In this document: piece after piece, positions 1-9,300 of the stretch | How the letters are laid out: every line of letters begins with the position of its first letter | Numbering within the stretch: the stretch's first letter is position 1 | NCBI GenBank assembly: GCA_017468435.1 | Contig: JAFUIP010000011.1 | Coordinates: 124,001-188,000, forward strand | Reading direction: 5' to 3' | Origin: Bacteroidales bacterium | Lineage (GTDB): Bacteria; Bacteroidota; Bacteroidia; Bacteroidales; UBA1402 | DNA length: 64,000 nt | Translations under genes and position numbers: made by a program | Notes under the pieces: generated by a model | Seen by the model: the letters and a program-made list of their open reading frames with translations, nothing else | Database searches by the model: none | What the model was told of the DNA's origin: nothing

Positions 1-1
1 T

Positions 2-664
2 CTCGACCAAACTTACAAGGCTGAAAATCGTCCCATCCAGGAACAGGAAGAGATGTTCCAATTCATGATTTATGAATATGGTCGTCTGAAAGATTCTGTT
101 GCTTTGATGGAAATGTACAAAGAAGGTGTTCAACGTTTCTCTTTCAATACTTTCTACGCTCGTAGCCTGGTGAACGAATATTTGAGCAAGAACGACTTGG
201 ATGCAGCTTTGGGTTGGATTGAAACTGCTATCAATCAGGGTGATTCAACGGCAATCTTCTTCAACTTGAAGGCTCAGATTCTCGAACATAAGGGCGAATT
301 GAAAGAAGCTGAAAAGTTCTATTTGAAGGCTATTGAAAAGGATCCCGAATTTGCTGATGCCATGGGTAGCTTGGGTCGTATTTATTACAACGAAGCTGTT
401 GAAGAACTCGACCGCGTAAATAATATCAAAGACAATCGTAAGTATCAGGTCGCCAAGGCTAAAATGGAATCTTTCTTCTTGAAACCGCTTCCTTATATGG
501 AAAAGGCTCACGCTGTTAATCCTCAGGAAAGAGATTACATTGTTGCATTGAGAGGTATTTACTACAACTTGCAGGGTATTTATCATGGTGCCAAGAAAAC
601 GGCTTTGAGCAAAGAATACGAAGCTAAGTACAAAGAAATGGATGCAAAGATGAAGAGCCTCTAA
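2..664 (+). CDS. TPR repeat protein, C-terminal part (5' end outside window)
   Basis: The reading frame is open from the first bases of the window, so the start lies upstream; an internal ATG at 53 is probably not the true start. The visible 220 residues are helical. They contain at least two tetratricopeptide units, one around the stretch with KGELKEAEKFYLKAIEKDP and one before it, which indicates a protein-protein interaction scaffold. The C-terminal 60 residues are Lys/Glu/Tyr rich and end in MDAKMKSL. The gene is followed directly by a strong terminator, so it ends its transcription unit. Partner and function cannot be told from this fragment. Confidence 0.85.
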   Translation, partial: LDQTYKAENRPIQEQEEMFQFMIYEYGRLKDSVALMEMYKEGVQRFSFNTFYARSLVNEYLSKNDLDAALGWIETAINQGDSTAIFFNLKAQILEHKGELKEAEKFYLKAIEKDPEFADAMGSLGRIYYNEAVEELDRVNNIKDNRKYQVAKAKMESFFLKPLPYMEKAHAVNPQERDYIVALRGIYYNLQGIYHGAKKTALSKEYEAKYKEMDAKMKSL

Positions 665-697
665 TGGTTTTTGTCTAAAGAATCGTCTTACTCAACG

Positions 698-730
698 AAG
701 CCCCGAAGTCAATCGACTTTGGGGCTTTTA
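698..730 (+). terminator. Rho-independent terminator after the TPR gene
   Basis: A 13-bp stem (698-710 with 715-727, one G-T pair) has the 4-base loop AATC, and its right arm runs into a T-rich tail. It lies 34 bases after the TPR stop codon. Confidence 0.85.
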
Positions 731-925
731 TATTAATTGCTACTTTGTTTTTCAGTTTTGATTCCTGATTCCTGATGGAAGAGTGATGTCACTTATATTT
801 CCCTTAATACTCTCTTACGATTACAATTCAACATAATATTAATTATAGCACAAAAGTCACAAGAATTTGAAATTTGCAGAAATGTCCATCATCCCCATCC
901 ATGGATAAATTAAATCGCACTCAAT

Positions 926-2125
926 TTAGAAGAAATACACAGCTGCAGCGTCAAGTCGGAATACGTCGTGACGTACGGGATTAACCAATTGTGCCAAAGC
1001 CAATTCGCACCAAGTAACATTGTTGTATTCCAATTCTATGCCGATGCGCCAATTGGTCGGATTATAGGTATAACCCAAAGAAATGCGGAACAAATCGCCG
1101 ATATAACGATTGCCAAGATTGCCTTTGTAAATACCAAAACCATAGAAATCGCCATTGCTATTAATCTTTTCTTGCGTACCCAAATTGGCTGAATATCCGG
1201 CCAATAAGAATGCTTTGTGCAGTTGCCCGTACGATATGTTTGCGTACGTGGCAAAAGATTTATACTTGTGATATTCCTTGTTTCTGTCAATATAATAGCC
1301 TCCAATAATGTTGTGGTCGCTCAAGTTTTCGCCATACAAAACCTTGCCGGATGCTCTGAATAAGTCTTTTTGGTAATCTGCATACGCGATACCGGAGAAT
1401 CCATGAACCAGACGATTGACTTCACTAATAGGTTTAATGGCCTTATAATCAGCACCAAGACCGAATGTCAGATTGTTTAAACGATAATCGAGGCCCAAGA
1501 ATACATTGGGAATGACGGCATCTTTTTGATACTGAATGCTGTTTCCTTTAGGTCCGGCACTTTTGTACATGGTTTGATAAATGGCCGCTGCCGTCAAGGT
1601 AAGATCTTGAAAATGATGATTATAGCGAATTTGCGGGCTACGGTTGAATGGATTGAAAGGCGATCCGGTATTGATATTCAGCGTGGTAGGCATAATATGC
1701 GAAGTGAACATCGGATGCCAGGTCTGTCCCAAAAGCAAGGAAGAATGTTCCCATTGCAGCTGCGTATAGGCTTGACGCAAACGAATCCAAACATAATCGC
1801 TGCCGCCACTGAAGTCGGCCTCAATTTTTCCTTTGGCTTGCTTGGCGCCCAGAATGCCCGGTGCGTAGAAATCTGCGCCCATTCGCGTGGTGATACTATG
1901 CATACCAGCCGATGCTTGTTGGCCTTCGGGCGCTGCAAACAAAGAAAACAAATCGTTCACTGAATTGACACAATTACGGCTCTGTGCAAAGAAATCGGTG
2001 CGGATATGTCCATACACATCGAAACCTTTTTCAGGGGTTTCCTGGGCCAGCATGGCATTGGGACTAAGCAAGTGTCCGGCCATCATAGCGATGGCAATCA
2101 AAGATCCGGTGAAAGATTGTTTCAT
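926..2125 (-). CDS. Porin-like outer-membrane beta-barrel protein
   Basis: 399 residues. An N-terminal signal peptide of about 28 residues (MKQSFTGSLIAIAMMAGHLL, cleavage near LAQ-ETP) is followed by alternating polar/hydrophobic strands rich in Tyr, Asn and Gly, with a final aromatic residue pair (AAAVYFF) typical of outer-membrane barrels. The segment around residues 115-145 (LRQAYTQLQW, LLLGQTWHPMF) resembles DcaP/porin-type barrels, which suggests a diffusion channel. It starts 9 bases after the rimO stop and is probably the last gene of the rpmB-rimO operon. The substrate is unknown and the family assignment is by general character only. Confidence 0.7.
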   Translation of the reverse strand: MKQSFTGSLIAIAMMAGHLLSPNAMLAQETPEKGFDVYGHIRTDFFAQSRNCVNSVNDLFSLFAAPEGQQASAGMHSITTRMGADFYAPGILGAKQAKGKIEADFSGGSDYVWIRLRQAYTQLQWEHSSLLLGQTWHPMFTSHIMPTTLNINTGSPFNPFNRSPQIRYNHHFQDLTLTAAAIYQTMYKSAGPKGNSIQYQKDAVIPNVFLGLDYRLNNLTFGLGADYKAIKPISEVNRLVHGFSGIAYADYQKDLFRASGKVLYGENLSDHNIIGGYYIDRNKEYHKYKSFATYANISYGQLHKAFLLAGYSANLGTQEKINSNGDFYGFGIYKGNLGNRYIGDLFRISLGYTYNPTNWRIGIELEYNNVTWCELALAQLVNPVRHDVFRLDAAAVYFF

Positions 2126-2134
2126 TGTAAGTGT

Positions 2135-3427
2135 TTAATTATCAGTTATTTCTGCGAACAAATCGAAAGTGTCCGCTTGTGTTATGCGAGCCATGTAGAA
2201 GTCTCCAATGTTCAGCTCTCTGTCTTTGGTAATAAGAATTTCGGGATCCACTTCCGGGGAATCGTATTCGCTGCGGGCAATATAATAATCGTCCTCTTCC
2301 CTGTCTATAATGACTTTCAGGCACTTCCCCACTTTGGCTTGGTTGATTTCTTCTGAAATGCCGTGCTGAATTTCCATCAGCTCGTCTAAGCGAGCTTCTT
2401 TCACTTCTTGAGGCACATCGTCTTCGTAATGATCGCCGGAATAAGTGCCATCTTCGCTAGAGAAATAAAAGGCACCCATGCGTTCGAAACGAACCTTTTG
2501 CACAAATTCCTTCAACTGGCGGAAATCTTCTTCCGTTTCGCCCGGATGTCCGGTCATTAAAGTAGTACGAAGGTGAATATCAGGCACTTCCTTACGAATT
2601 TCTTCAATGAGTCGGTAGGTTTCTTCTGCATTGATATGGCGTTTCATTTGTTGCAGCATATGGTCGCTACAATGCTGGAAGGCCATGTCGAGATAATGAC
2701 AGATGTTCTTGCGTTCGCGCATCACACGTAAAATATCCATGGGGAAAAGATGAGGATACGTGTAATGCAAACGCAACCATTCAAGTCCTTCAATGTCAGA
2801 GAGTTTCTCCATTAATTCGGCCAAGTTGAACTTGCCGTAAAGGTCTTTTCCGTAGTAAGAGAGGTCTTGGGCAATCAGTTGTACTTCCTTTACCCCACCG
2901 GCCACCAGTTCTTCCACTTCGCGAACAATGTCTTCCATGGGACGAGAACGATGTTTTCCGGTAATCAGCGGAATGGCGCAGTAAGCGCAATGTCTATTGC
3001 AACCTTCTGATATTTTGACGTATGCGTAGTGCGAGGGCGTGGTCAGAATGCGTCTGTGTGCATCTTCTTCGCGGTAGCTGCAGCCCAAATCTGTTAAGAT
3101 GTTCGGCCAATTGAATTTGCCATAAAAGGCATCCACTTCGGGAATCTCTGCTTTTAATTCGTCGGCATAACGTTGTGAAAGACAGCCAAATACAAATAGT
3201 TTATCGATAATGCCTTCTTGTTTGGCCTGAGCATATTCCAGGATGGTTTCTATGGATTCCTCTTTGGCGTCCTGAATAAAACCGCAAGTATTGATGATGA
3301 CCACACCGTCTTCTATGTGATCGCTGTTATGGCTTACCTGAAATCCTGCCGCCTGCAACTGATAAAGCAAGCGTTCTGAATCGACCAGATTCTTCGAACA
3401 ACCTAATGAGATGATATGGGCTTTCAT
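2135..3427 (-). CDS. rimO: Ribosomal protein S12 methylthiotransferase RimO
   Basis: 430 residues, the usual size. RimO is a radical-SAM enzyme with two Fe-S clusters that adds a methylthio group to an aspartate of ribosomal protein S12. The N-terminal UPF0004 domain holds three cluster cysteines (C10, C48, C82). The radical-SAM motif CNRHCAYC gives C143, C147 and C150. A C-terminal TRAM domain (last 65 residues) binds RNA or protein. It follows ftsY by 5 bases in the ribosomal-protein operon, an arrangement common in Bacteroidales. RimO is distinguished from MiaB by the N-terminal ISLGCSKNLVDSE signature. Confidence 0.96.
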   Translation of the reverse strand: MKAHIISLGCSKNLVDSERLLYQLQAAGFQVSHNSDHIEDGVVIINTCGFIQDAKEESIETILEYAQAKQEGIIDKLFVFGCLSQRYADELKAEIPEVDAFYGKFNWPNILTDLGCSYREEDAHRRILTTPSHYAYVKISEGCNRHCAYCAIPLITGKHRSRPMEDIVREVEELVAGGVKEVQLIAQDLSYYGKDLYGKFNLAELMEKLSDIEGLEWLRLHYTYPHLFPMDILRVMRERKNICHYLDMAFQHCSDHMLQQMKRHINAEETYRLIEEIRKEVPDIHLRTTLMTGHPGETEEDFRQLKEFVQKVRFERMGAFYFSSEDGTYSGDHYEDDVPQEVKEARLDELMEIQHGISEEINQAKVGKCLKVIIDREEDDYYIARSEYDSPEVDPEILITKDRELNIGDFYMARITQADTFDLFAEITDN

Positions 3428-3432
3428 GCACT

Positions 3433-4395
3433 TTACGACAATTTGTCACCAAACAAAGAGTCAACGAACTCCTGACGATTGAATACTTGCAGATGATCGA
3501 TACCCTCGCCTATTCCGATATACTTGACGGGTACTTGGAATTGGTCGGAGATTCCGATGACAACGCCACCCTTGGCAGTTCCATCCAATTTGGTGATGGC
3601 CAATGCGTTCACTTCGGTGGCCTTGGTAAATTGCTTGGCTTGTTCAAAAGCATTCTGTCCGGTAGAGGCATCGAGCACCAACAAAACTTCGTGTGGAGCA
3701 TCGGGCACTACTTTCTGCATCACATTCTTGATTTTGCTAAGCTCGTTCATCAGTCCGATTTTGTTGTGGAGACGTCCGGCAGTATCGATGAGCACTATGT
3801 CGGCATCATTGGCTACAGCCGATTTCAGGGTGTCGAATACCACGGAAGCAGGATCTGCGCCCATTTTCTGTCGGATGACAGGGGCTCCTACTCTTTCGCC
3901 CCAGATTTCCAATTGTTCGATGGCAGCGGCGCGGAAAGTATCGGCAGCGCCCAAGTAAACCTTCTTGCCTTGTTGTTGGAATTGGTAAGCTAATTTTCCG
4001 ATGGTAGTGGTTTTACCCACGCCATTGACACCCACCACCATGATAACGTAAGGTTTGGATTTCAGCGGAGAATCGAAGTCCTTCAGTTCTTCCTGTTCGT
4101 TTTCGATGAGCAAATTGACAATCTCTTCCTTCAGGATAGAATGCAATTCGTTGGTGTTAAGATATTTGTCTCTTTTGATACGAGCTTCGATGCGTTCTAT
4201 GATACGCAAGGTGGTGTCAACGCCAACATCAGAAGTGATGAGGATTTCTTCCAATTCGTCCAATACCTCTTCGTCAACGGTGGATTTTCCGGCAATGGCG
4301 CGTCCAATCTTAGTGAATACGCTTTCTTTGGTTTTTGCCAAGCCCTGATCCAAATTGGCCTTCTTTTCTTTAGAGAAGAAACTGAAAATACCCAT
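3433..4395 (-). CDS. ftsY: Signal recognition particle receptor FtsY
   Basis: 320 residues. FtsY is the SRP-receptor GTPase that docks ribosome/SRP complexes at the inner membrane for co-translational insertion. The short N-terminal helical NG entry lacks the long acidic A domain of the E. coli protein, as is normal in this phylum. G1 is GVNGVGKTT (122-130), G3 is DTAGR (204-208) and G4 is TKLDG (268-272). It sits 83 bases downstream of the DUF4295 gene and 5 bases upstream of rimO, so it probably shares the ribosomal-protein operon promoter. Confidence 0.97.
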   Translation of the reverse strand: MGIFSFFSKEKKANLDQGLAKTKESVFTKIGRAIAGKSTVDEEVLDELEEILITSDVGVDTTLRIIERIEARIKRDKYLNTNELHSILKEEIVNLLIENEQEELKDFDSPLKSKPYVIMVVGVNGVGKTTTIGKLAYQFQQQGKKVYLGAADTFRAAAIEQLEIWGERVGAPVIRQKMGADPASVVFDTLKSAVANDADIVLIDTAGRLHNKIGLMNELSKIKNVMQKVVPDAPHEVLLVLDASTGQNAFEQAKQFTKATEVNALAITKLDGTAKGGVVIGISDQFQVPVKYIGIGEGIDHLQVFNRQEFVDSLFGDKLS

Positions 4396-4478
4396 AGATT
4401 ACCTTATTTATAATGTGTATAAATCAAAAATAGCTTGTTCCATAATGAAACAAGCTATTTGAATGATCGCATATCAAA

Positions 4479-4631
4479 TTATTTCTTGATATATTCGTTT
4501 ACTTTTTCGTTGGGAACCATCTCTTCATTGAAGGCGTAAGCACCAGTCTTAGGAGATTTTACCATTTTGATGATTTTCACAGAAGTACGACCTTCACCGG
4601 TCTGCATACTTGCAACTGCTTTCTTTGCCAT
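4479..4631 (-). CDS. DUF4295 small basic protein, 50 aa
   Basis: A 50-residue basic protein (MAKKAVASMQTGEGRTSVKI at the start, EYIKK at the end) encoded 10 bases after rpmG. This position and sequence match the DUF4295 family, found in Bacteroidota between the L33 and FtsY genes. Size, charge and linkage to two ribosomal protein genes suggest a ribosome-associated role, but none has been shown to my knowledge. The ORF is short and easily missed; the start is fixed by the MAKKA start that it shares with L33. Confidence 0.9.
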   Translation of the reverse strand: MAKKAVASMQTGEGRTSVKIIKMVKSPKTGAYAFNEEMVPNEKVNEYIKK

Positions 4632-4641
4632 AGTCTATACC

Positions 4642-4830
4642 TTATTTAATTTCTTTATGAACTGTGACACGTTTCAAAATGGGATTGTATTTTTTCAATT
4701 CCAAACGGCCAGTAGTATTCTTACGATTCTTGGTAGTAATGTAGCGAGATGTACCCGGCATACCACTTTCTTTGTGTTCGGTGCATTCCAAAATTACCTG
4801 CACTCTGTTTCCTTTTGCTTTCTTTGCCAT
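4642..4830 (-). CDS. rpmG: 50S ribosomal protein L33
   Basis: 62 residues. It begins [20 protein letters not shown] and contains the L33 signature [13 protein letters not shown]. The zinc-ribbon cysteines of C+ L33 forms are absent (one Cys only), so this is a zinc-independent form. It lies 14 bases downstream of rpmB and 10 bases upstream of DUF4295 in the same operon. Confidence 0.97.
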   Translation of the reverse strand: MAKKAKGNRVQVILECTEHKESGMPGTSRYITTKNRKNTTGRLELKKYNPILKRVTVHKEIK

Positions 4831-4844
4831 TGTGATAATCTCCC

Positions 4845-5105
4845 TTAGTTAAGAATTAATACATCTTCCATGCGCAAGTAACCTGCTGCAGCCGCATCTT
4901 TCATTGCTGCGTTCAAACCTTTACGGTTAATGTCACGCAATCCAGCTGCAGAAATAGTAAGTGCAATCCAACAATCTTGTTCTACCCAATAGAACTTTTT
5001 GCTGAACAGATTGACATTGAATTTTCTTTTCGTACGTCTCTTTGAGTGAGAAACGTTATTGCCAATCATTGCTTTTTTTCCTGTGATCTGACAAATTTTT
5101 GACAT
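4845..5105 (-). CDS. rpmB: 50S ribosomal protein L28
   Basis: 86 residues, a normal length. [20 protein letters not shown] is the conserved L28 start, followed by the basic [13 protein letters not shown] segment. It is the first gene of the leftward operon rpmB-rpmG-DUF4295-ftsY-rimO. A plausible -7 element is found about 48 bases upstream of the start. Confidence 0.97.
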   Translation of the reverse strand: MSKICQITGKKAMIGNNVSHSKRRTKRKFNVNLFSKKFYWVEQDCWIALTISAAGLRDINRKGLNAAMKDAAAAGYLRMEDVLILN

Positions 5106-5152
5106 TTCAATTGATATTTTATGGTTTAAATTTCTCTAATTTTTAGCGACTG

Positions 5153-5160
5153 CAAATGTC
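5153..5160 (-). promoter_or_regulatory. Putative -7 promoter element for rpmB operon
   Basis: Read on the minus strand the sequence is GACATTTG, a one-base departure from the Bacteroidota -7 consensus TAnnTTTG, placed 48 bases before the rpmB start. No clear -33 box is visible. Confidence 0.4.
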
Positions 5161-5250
5161 GGCTTTTTTTGTGGAATAAGCAACAATTCTTGTGATTATT
5201 TTACCTAAAAAATAAAATAATTTGACAACATTCTGAATATCAATCGTTTA

Positions 5251-6273
5251 TTATATTGCAACGCTTGAAAAAGGCGCAGCGTCAATAGGACAAAAGTCTT
5301 TATCTAAGTATTTGAAATAGCCACAGATAGCCACCATAGCCGCATTATCGGTGGTATAAGAGAATTTGGGCAGGTGGATATTCCAATGATAACGTTTTGC
5401 ATAGTCTTGAAAGGCTTCCCGCAGCGCGCTATTGGCAGAAACACCACCGGCCACCGCCACTTCCTTGATGCCGTATGCCTTGCTTGCCTTGTACAATTTG
5501 TCCATCAGAATCGAGACCACCGTTTTTTGCAAAGAAGCGCACAAATCATTCTTATTTTGTTCGATGAAATCGGGATTATTTGCCACTTCGTCGCGCAAAC
5601 GATACAGGAAAGAAGTCTTCAATCCGCTGAAGCTGTAATTGAAATCAGGAATCTGCGGTTTGCTGAATTTGAAGGCATCGGGATTACCCTCCTTGGCCAG
5701 TCGGTCTATGTGCGGGCCGCCGGGATAAGGCAAACCGAGCATTTTGGCACATTTGTCGAAAGCCTCTCCTGCTGCGTCATCTATGGTCTGGCCTATAATC
5801 TCCATGTCTTTGTACGACTTTACCAACACAATCTGTGAATTACCACCTGAAACCAGCAGGCAAAGGAATGGAAATACAGGTGTCTTGTGTTCTTCGTCTT
5901 TTTCCTGGATGAAATGGGCCAAAATATGCGCCTGCAAATGGTTTACCTCAATCATGGGAATGTCGAGTGCGCGGGCAAAACCCTTGGCAAAAGAGCTTCC
6001 CACCAGAAGAGAGCCCATCAGGCCAGGACCGCGGGTGTAGGCCAAGGCGCTGATATCTTCCTTCTTGATGCCGGCCTGCTTGATGGCCAAGTCGACAACC
6101 GGAACGATGTTGTGTTGATGAGCTCGCGATGCTAATTCAGGCACGACGCCGCCGTAAAGTTCGTGTACTTTCTGGCTGGCTATCACATTGGACAACAGGC
6201 AATCGCCCTTCAGCACGGCGGCAGAAGTATCGTCACAAGAAGATTCTATACCTAAGATATAAACAGATTCCAT
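5251..6273 (-). CDS. tsaD: tRNA N6-threonylcarbamoyladenosine synthase TsaD
   Basis: 340 residues, full length. TsaD transfers the threonylcarbamoyl group from TC-AMP to A37 of ANN-decoding tRNAs. The N-terminal ASKHA fold starts ILGIESSCDDTSAAV. The metal-binding NHLQAHILAH motif gives H112 and H116. PELASRAHQ and the LVSGGNS phosphate loop are present, and the C-terminal half carries VAVAGGVSANSALR. It is divergent from the tamB-like gene, with promoter elements for the two on opposite strands of the same 60-base gap. Confidence 0.97.
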   Translation of the reverse strand: MESVYILGIESSCDDTSAAVLKGDCLLSNVIASQKVHELYGGVVPELASRAHQHNIVPVVDLAIKQAGIKKEDISALAYTRGPGLMGSLLVGSSFAKGFARALDIPMIEVNHLQAHILAHFIQEKDEEHKTPVFPFLCLLVSGGNSQIVLVKSYKDMEIIGQTIDDAAGEAFDKCAKMLGLPYPGGPHIDRLAKEGNPDAFKFSKPQIPDFNYSFSGLKTSFLYRLRDEVANNPDFIEQNKNDLCASLQKTVVSILMDKLYKASKAYGIKEVAVAGGVSANSALREAFQDYAKRYHWNIHLPKFSYTTDNAAMVAICGYFKYLDKDFCPIDAAPFSSVAI

Positions 6274-6283
6274 TTTTTCTTTC

Positions 6284-6291
6284 TATCTTTG
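6284..6291 (+). promoter_or_regulatory. -7 promoter element for the tamB-like gene
   Basis: TATCTTTG matches TAnnTTTG exactly and lies 47 bases before the proposed TTG start at 6339. It overlaps the untranslated leader of the divergent tsaD transcript. Confidence 0.6.
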
Positions 6292-6322
6292 TCAGTTTTT
6301 ATGCATTTGCTCTAAGGGAACG

Positions 6323-6330
6323 CAAAAGTA
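6323..6330 (-). promoter_or_regulatory. -7 promoter element for tsaD
   Basis: On the minus strand TACTTTTG matches TAnnTTTG and lies 49 bases before the tsaD ATG. The predicted start sites of tsaD and of the rightward gene would give 5' leaders that overlap by roughly 20 bases. Confidence 0.6.
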
Positions 6331-6338
6331 CAATTATT

Positions 6339-9300
6339 TTGAGAAAGAAAACTCACATAGGGTATTTTATTCTGCCGATTATCATCGGTATTGCATTCTT
6401 GTTGTCGGATAACAGCCGTTTTCAGCAAGGAGTGATGCGCCCTGCCCTTTGTGCCTTTCTGAAAAAACAAAACCTTGATGTTGAGATAGATTCCTTGCGA
6501 TTCAAGTGGCACGATGCCTCGATAGAACTCTTCGGTGTGCATGCAAAAGACAGCTTAGGAAACGACTATCTCTCCTTAGGCAAAGCCGATGTCGATTTGC
6601 AATTGTTGCCGATTTTTTGGAAAGAGATTCAGGTGCGATCCTTGCGCTTGAACAGGCTTCACTTGAATCTATCCAATCTGCCTACATTTCAGCAGACGCC
6701 AAAGGCCGAAAAACAAACAAAGAAAGCTTTTTTAATAAACCTCCATCATGTCGTACTGACCGGATCTTCAATGTATTACCGCTTGCCTTCTCCTGTCAAT
6801 GAAGATTTGGAATATATTGAAGCCACGAATTTGCAGGCCAAGATGACCGGCATATGGAACAGCGATTATCAAGAGTTCTCTATAGATGGATTGTCTTTTG
6901 TCACCAATAATGGATTCGTACTCGACAATCTTGCTTTGACTGCAAGCCTGGAAAATCAAAGAAAGCTGGAAGTGACAAAATTTGAAATTTCCCTGCCTCA
7001 TTCTTATCTTTTGAGCGATTCCATCGATTTGATTTACCAAGTTGGTCAAAAGGATTCTTTGCAATTGTTGAGAGACTTCTGTGTCTATTCAACCTTGTCA
7101 AGCGAGGATTTTCCCACGCTTTCCCAAATATTCGAAGAGGCCGGTTTGGCGGATCGTAGAGCAGATATACATTTACATCTTTCTGGTGCTTCGCATCATG
7201 TCGTGGTAGAAGAATGCAAGCTGGAAGTGAATAAGTTCTTCGCGCTGAATGGCATGATGGATATTTATCAAGAATCCGCAGAAAACTGGCATATAGATAG
7301 TGATTGGGAAAATATTTATGTTCATACGGAGCTTGTGCCATACCTACAATCTTTGTTTCCGGAGAATAGATTCGATTTGCCTCTCATTGTCGAAAATCTC
7401 GAACGCCTGGCCTATAGCGGCAGCATTCAGGTTTATCCGCAACAATTGCTTATGTCAGGTCTTATTTCGAGCGCACCCGGTGTCTGTCAAACAAATGTCA
7501 ATTTGAAATACGATTCCATTGCTTCGACTTTCGATTGTCAAGCCTTTGTTGAAACGCCTTCGCTCGATTTGGCTCAGTTGTTGGACAATGAGATGTTTAA
7601 TGGAAACAGCGCTTTCAATGTGCGGATCGATGCCAAGCATTTAGGCGATTCACGATATAAGGCGCTTGCCGAAGCCAATATAGATCGTTTCGCTTTCAAT
7701 GATTATAATTATCAGGGAATTACTCTACAAGCTGATCTTGACGGAAAAGGTTTGTACAAGGCAAATATCGATGCGGATGATGATAATTGTAAGTTGGTTG
7801 CCGATTTTCAATTGGATGCTCGCGGAGAACGTTCCGATTGGACTTTGACCGGCGACTTCGATCAACTTAACCTGCAGGCTTTGCATTTCCTCGAAGGAAA
7901 CGAAGAAAATGCACATCTTTCATTCAATCTTGATGCGCACATGCAAGGCGACACCTTGGAGCGTCTGATTGGTTCTATCGTGGTGGATTCATTGGATTTC
8001 TATCATCACGGAGTTTCCTATCAACAGCCTCGCATTGAGTTGACAAGCAATTTGCACAACGATTACGCACATGTCAGCCTTAGCTCCGAGCAGGTGAATG
8101 CCGATGTGTACGGCGATATGAGTCTAAAACTCTTGTATCAGGAATTCAACGAGCAGATTGCCAGCCGTTACGTGCCCAGTTTGGTATCCAATTCGCAAAA
8201 ACATAAAAACAGCGTGTTGGGCAATCGATTCTCTTTCAGTGTTAACCTATCCTCGACCGAAGCGCTGGCGAAAGCTTTTTCTTTGCCGATTTCTGTGGTC
8301 GATACTGCGCAAATTGATGGTTACTACTACGATGAAAAGGGTATTTTTGCCTTGAATGTGGCCATTGACAGTCTTCGCCTGCAGCAGCAGTACATTACAG
8401 ACAGCCGTTTGTCTATTGACAATAGTGGATCGGATATGCTGAAACTTGAGTTGGCAAGTGCCTATCAGCCGGCTCCCGAAACCGATGCTTTCCATCTAAA
8501 ACTTGATGCCAAAGCCTTGAACGACAAGGTGGATATGGAAATTGGTATACAGTTGGACAATAAGGTGCCCTTTGCTCAGTCGCATAGTTCGCATCAGTTT
8601 TATCGCGATGAATCCGCTTCTCTTGCTTGTCAATCTTTGCTAAACGTTCCATACATTCTGTGGAAAGATTCTGAGTGGCAATTAGACACTACCTCAATAG
8701 ATTATTCTCAACATAAATTTTATATCCATGATTTCTCTTTCCACCACGACGATCAGTTTATTCGTTTGGATGGCTGCATATCCGACCAGGCCGAGGATAC
8801 GCTCAATGTTAACATTTCGGATATAGACTTAAAGTCGCTTACCCAATTGTTTCCTTTGAAAAAGAAAATTCCCAAGCCCATGTTGTTCGGTGCTTCCTTG
8901 TCGGCAAAAGCGGCAGTCAGAGCCTTGCTCGGAGAATTTATGCTCGATGCAGATGTCAAGGCCGAACATTTCGAAATCAACAATAGCCCCATGGGTGATC
9001 TCGAAGCCACGGCACGCTGGAACAATACGGATTCATGTCTGGAAATCAGTGGATCGTCGAAAAATGCAGATATGCACACCGGTGCTATTTTTGGAGAATA
9101 TCATATCGCAAAAGACTCCTTGTTCTTGGGTATACATTCCGAAGGTCTTCCCTTGGATTTTATATCATATTTTACCGATCCCATGCTGGATTTGAGCGCT
9201 CATGCCTATGGCGATATTAATATATATGGTAAGCCGGCGGCTATGAAATGGGATGTGGAAGCCGATGCCTTTGTGCCGGATGGCGAGCTGTATTCTTCTT

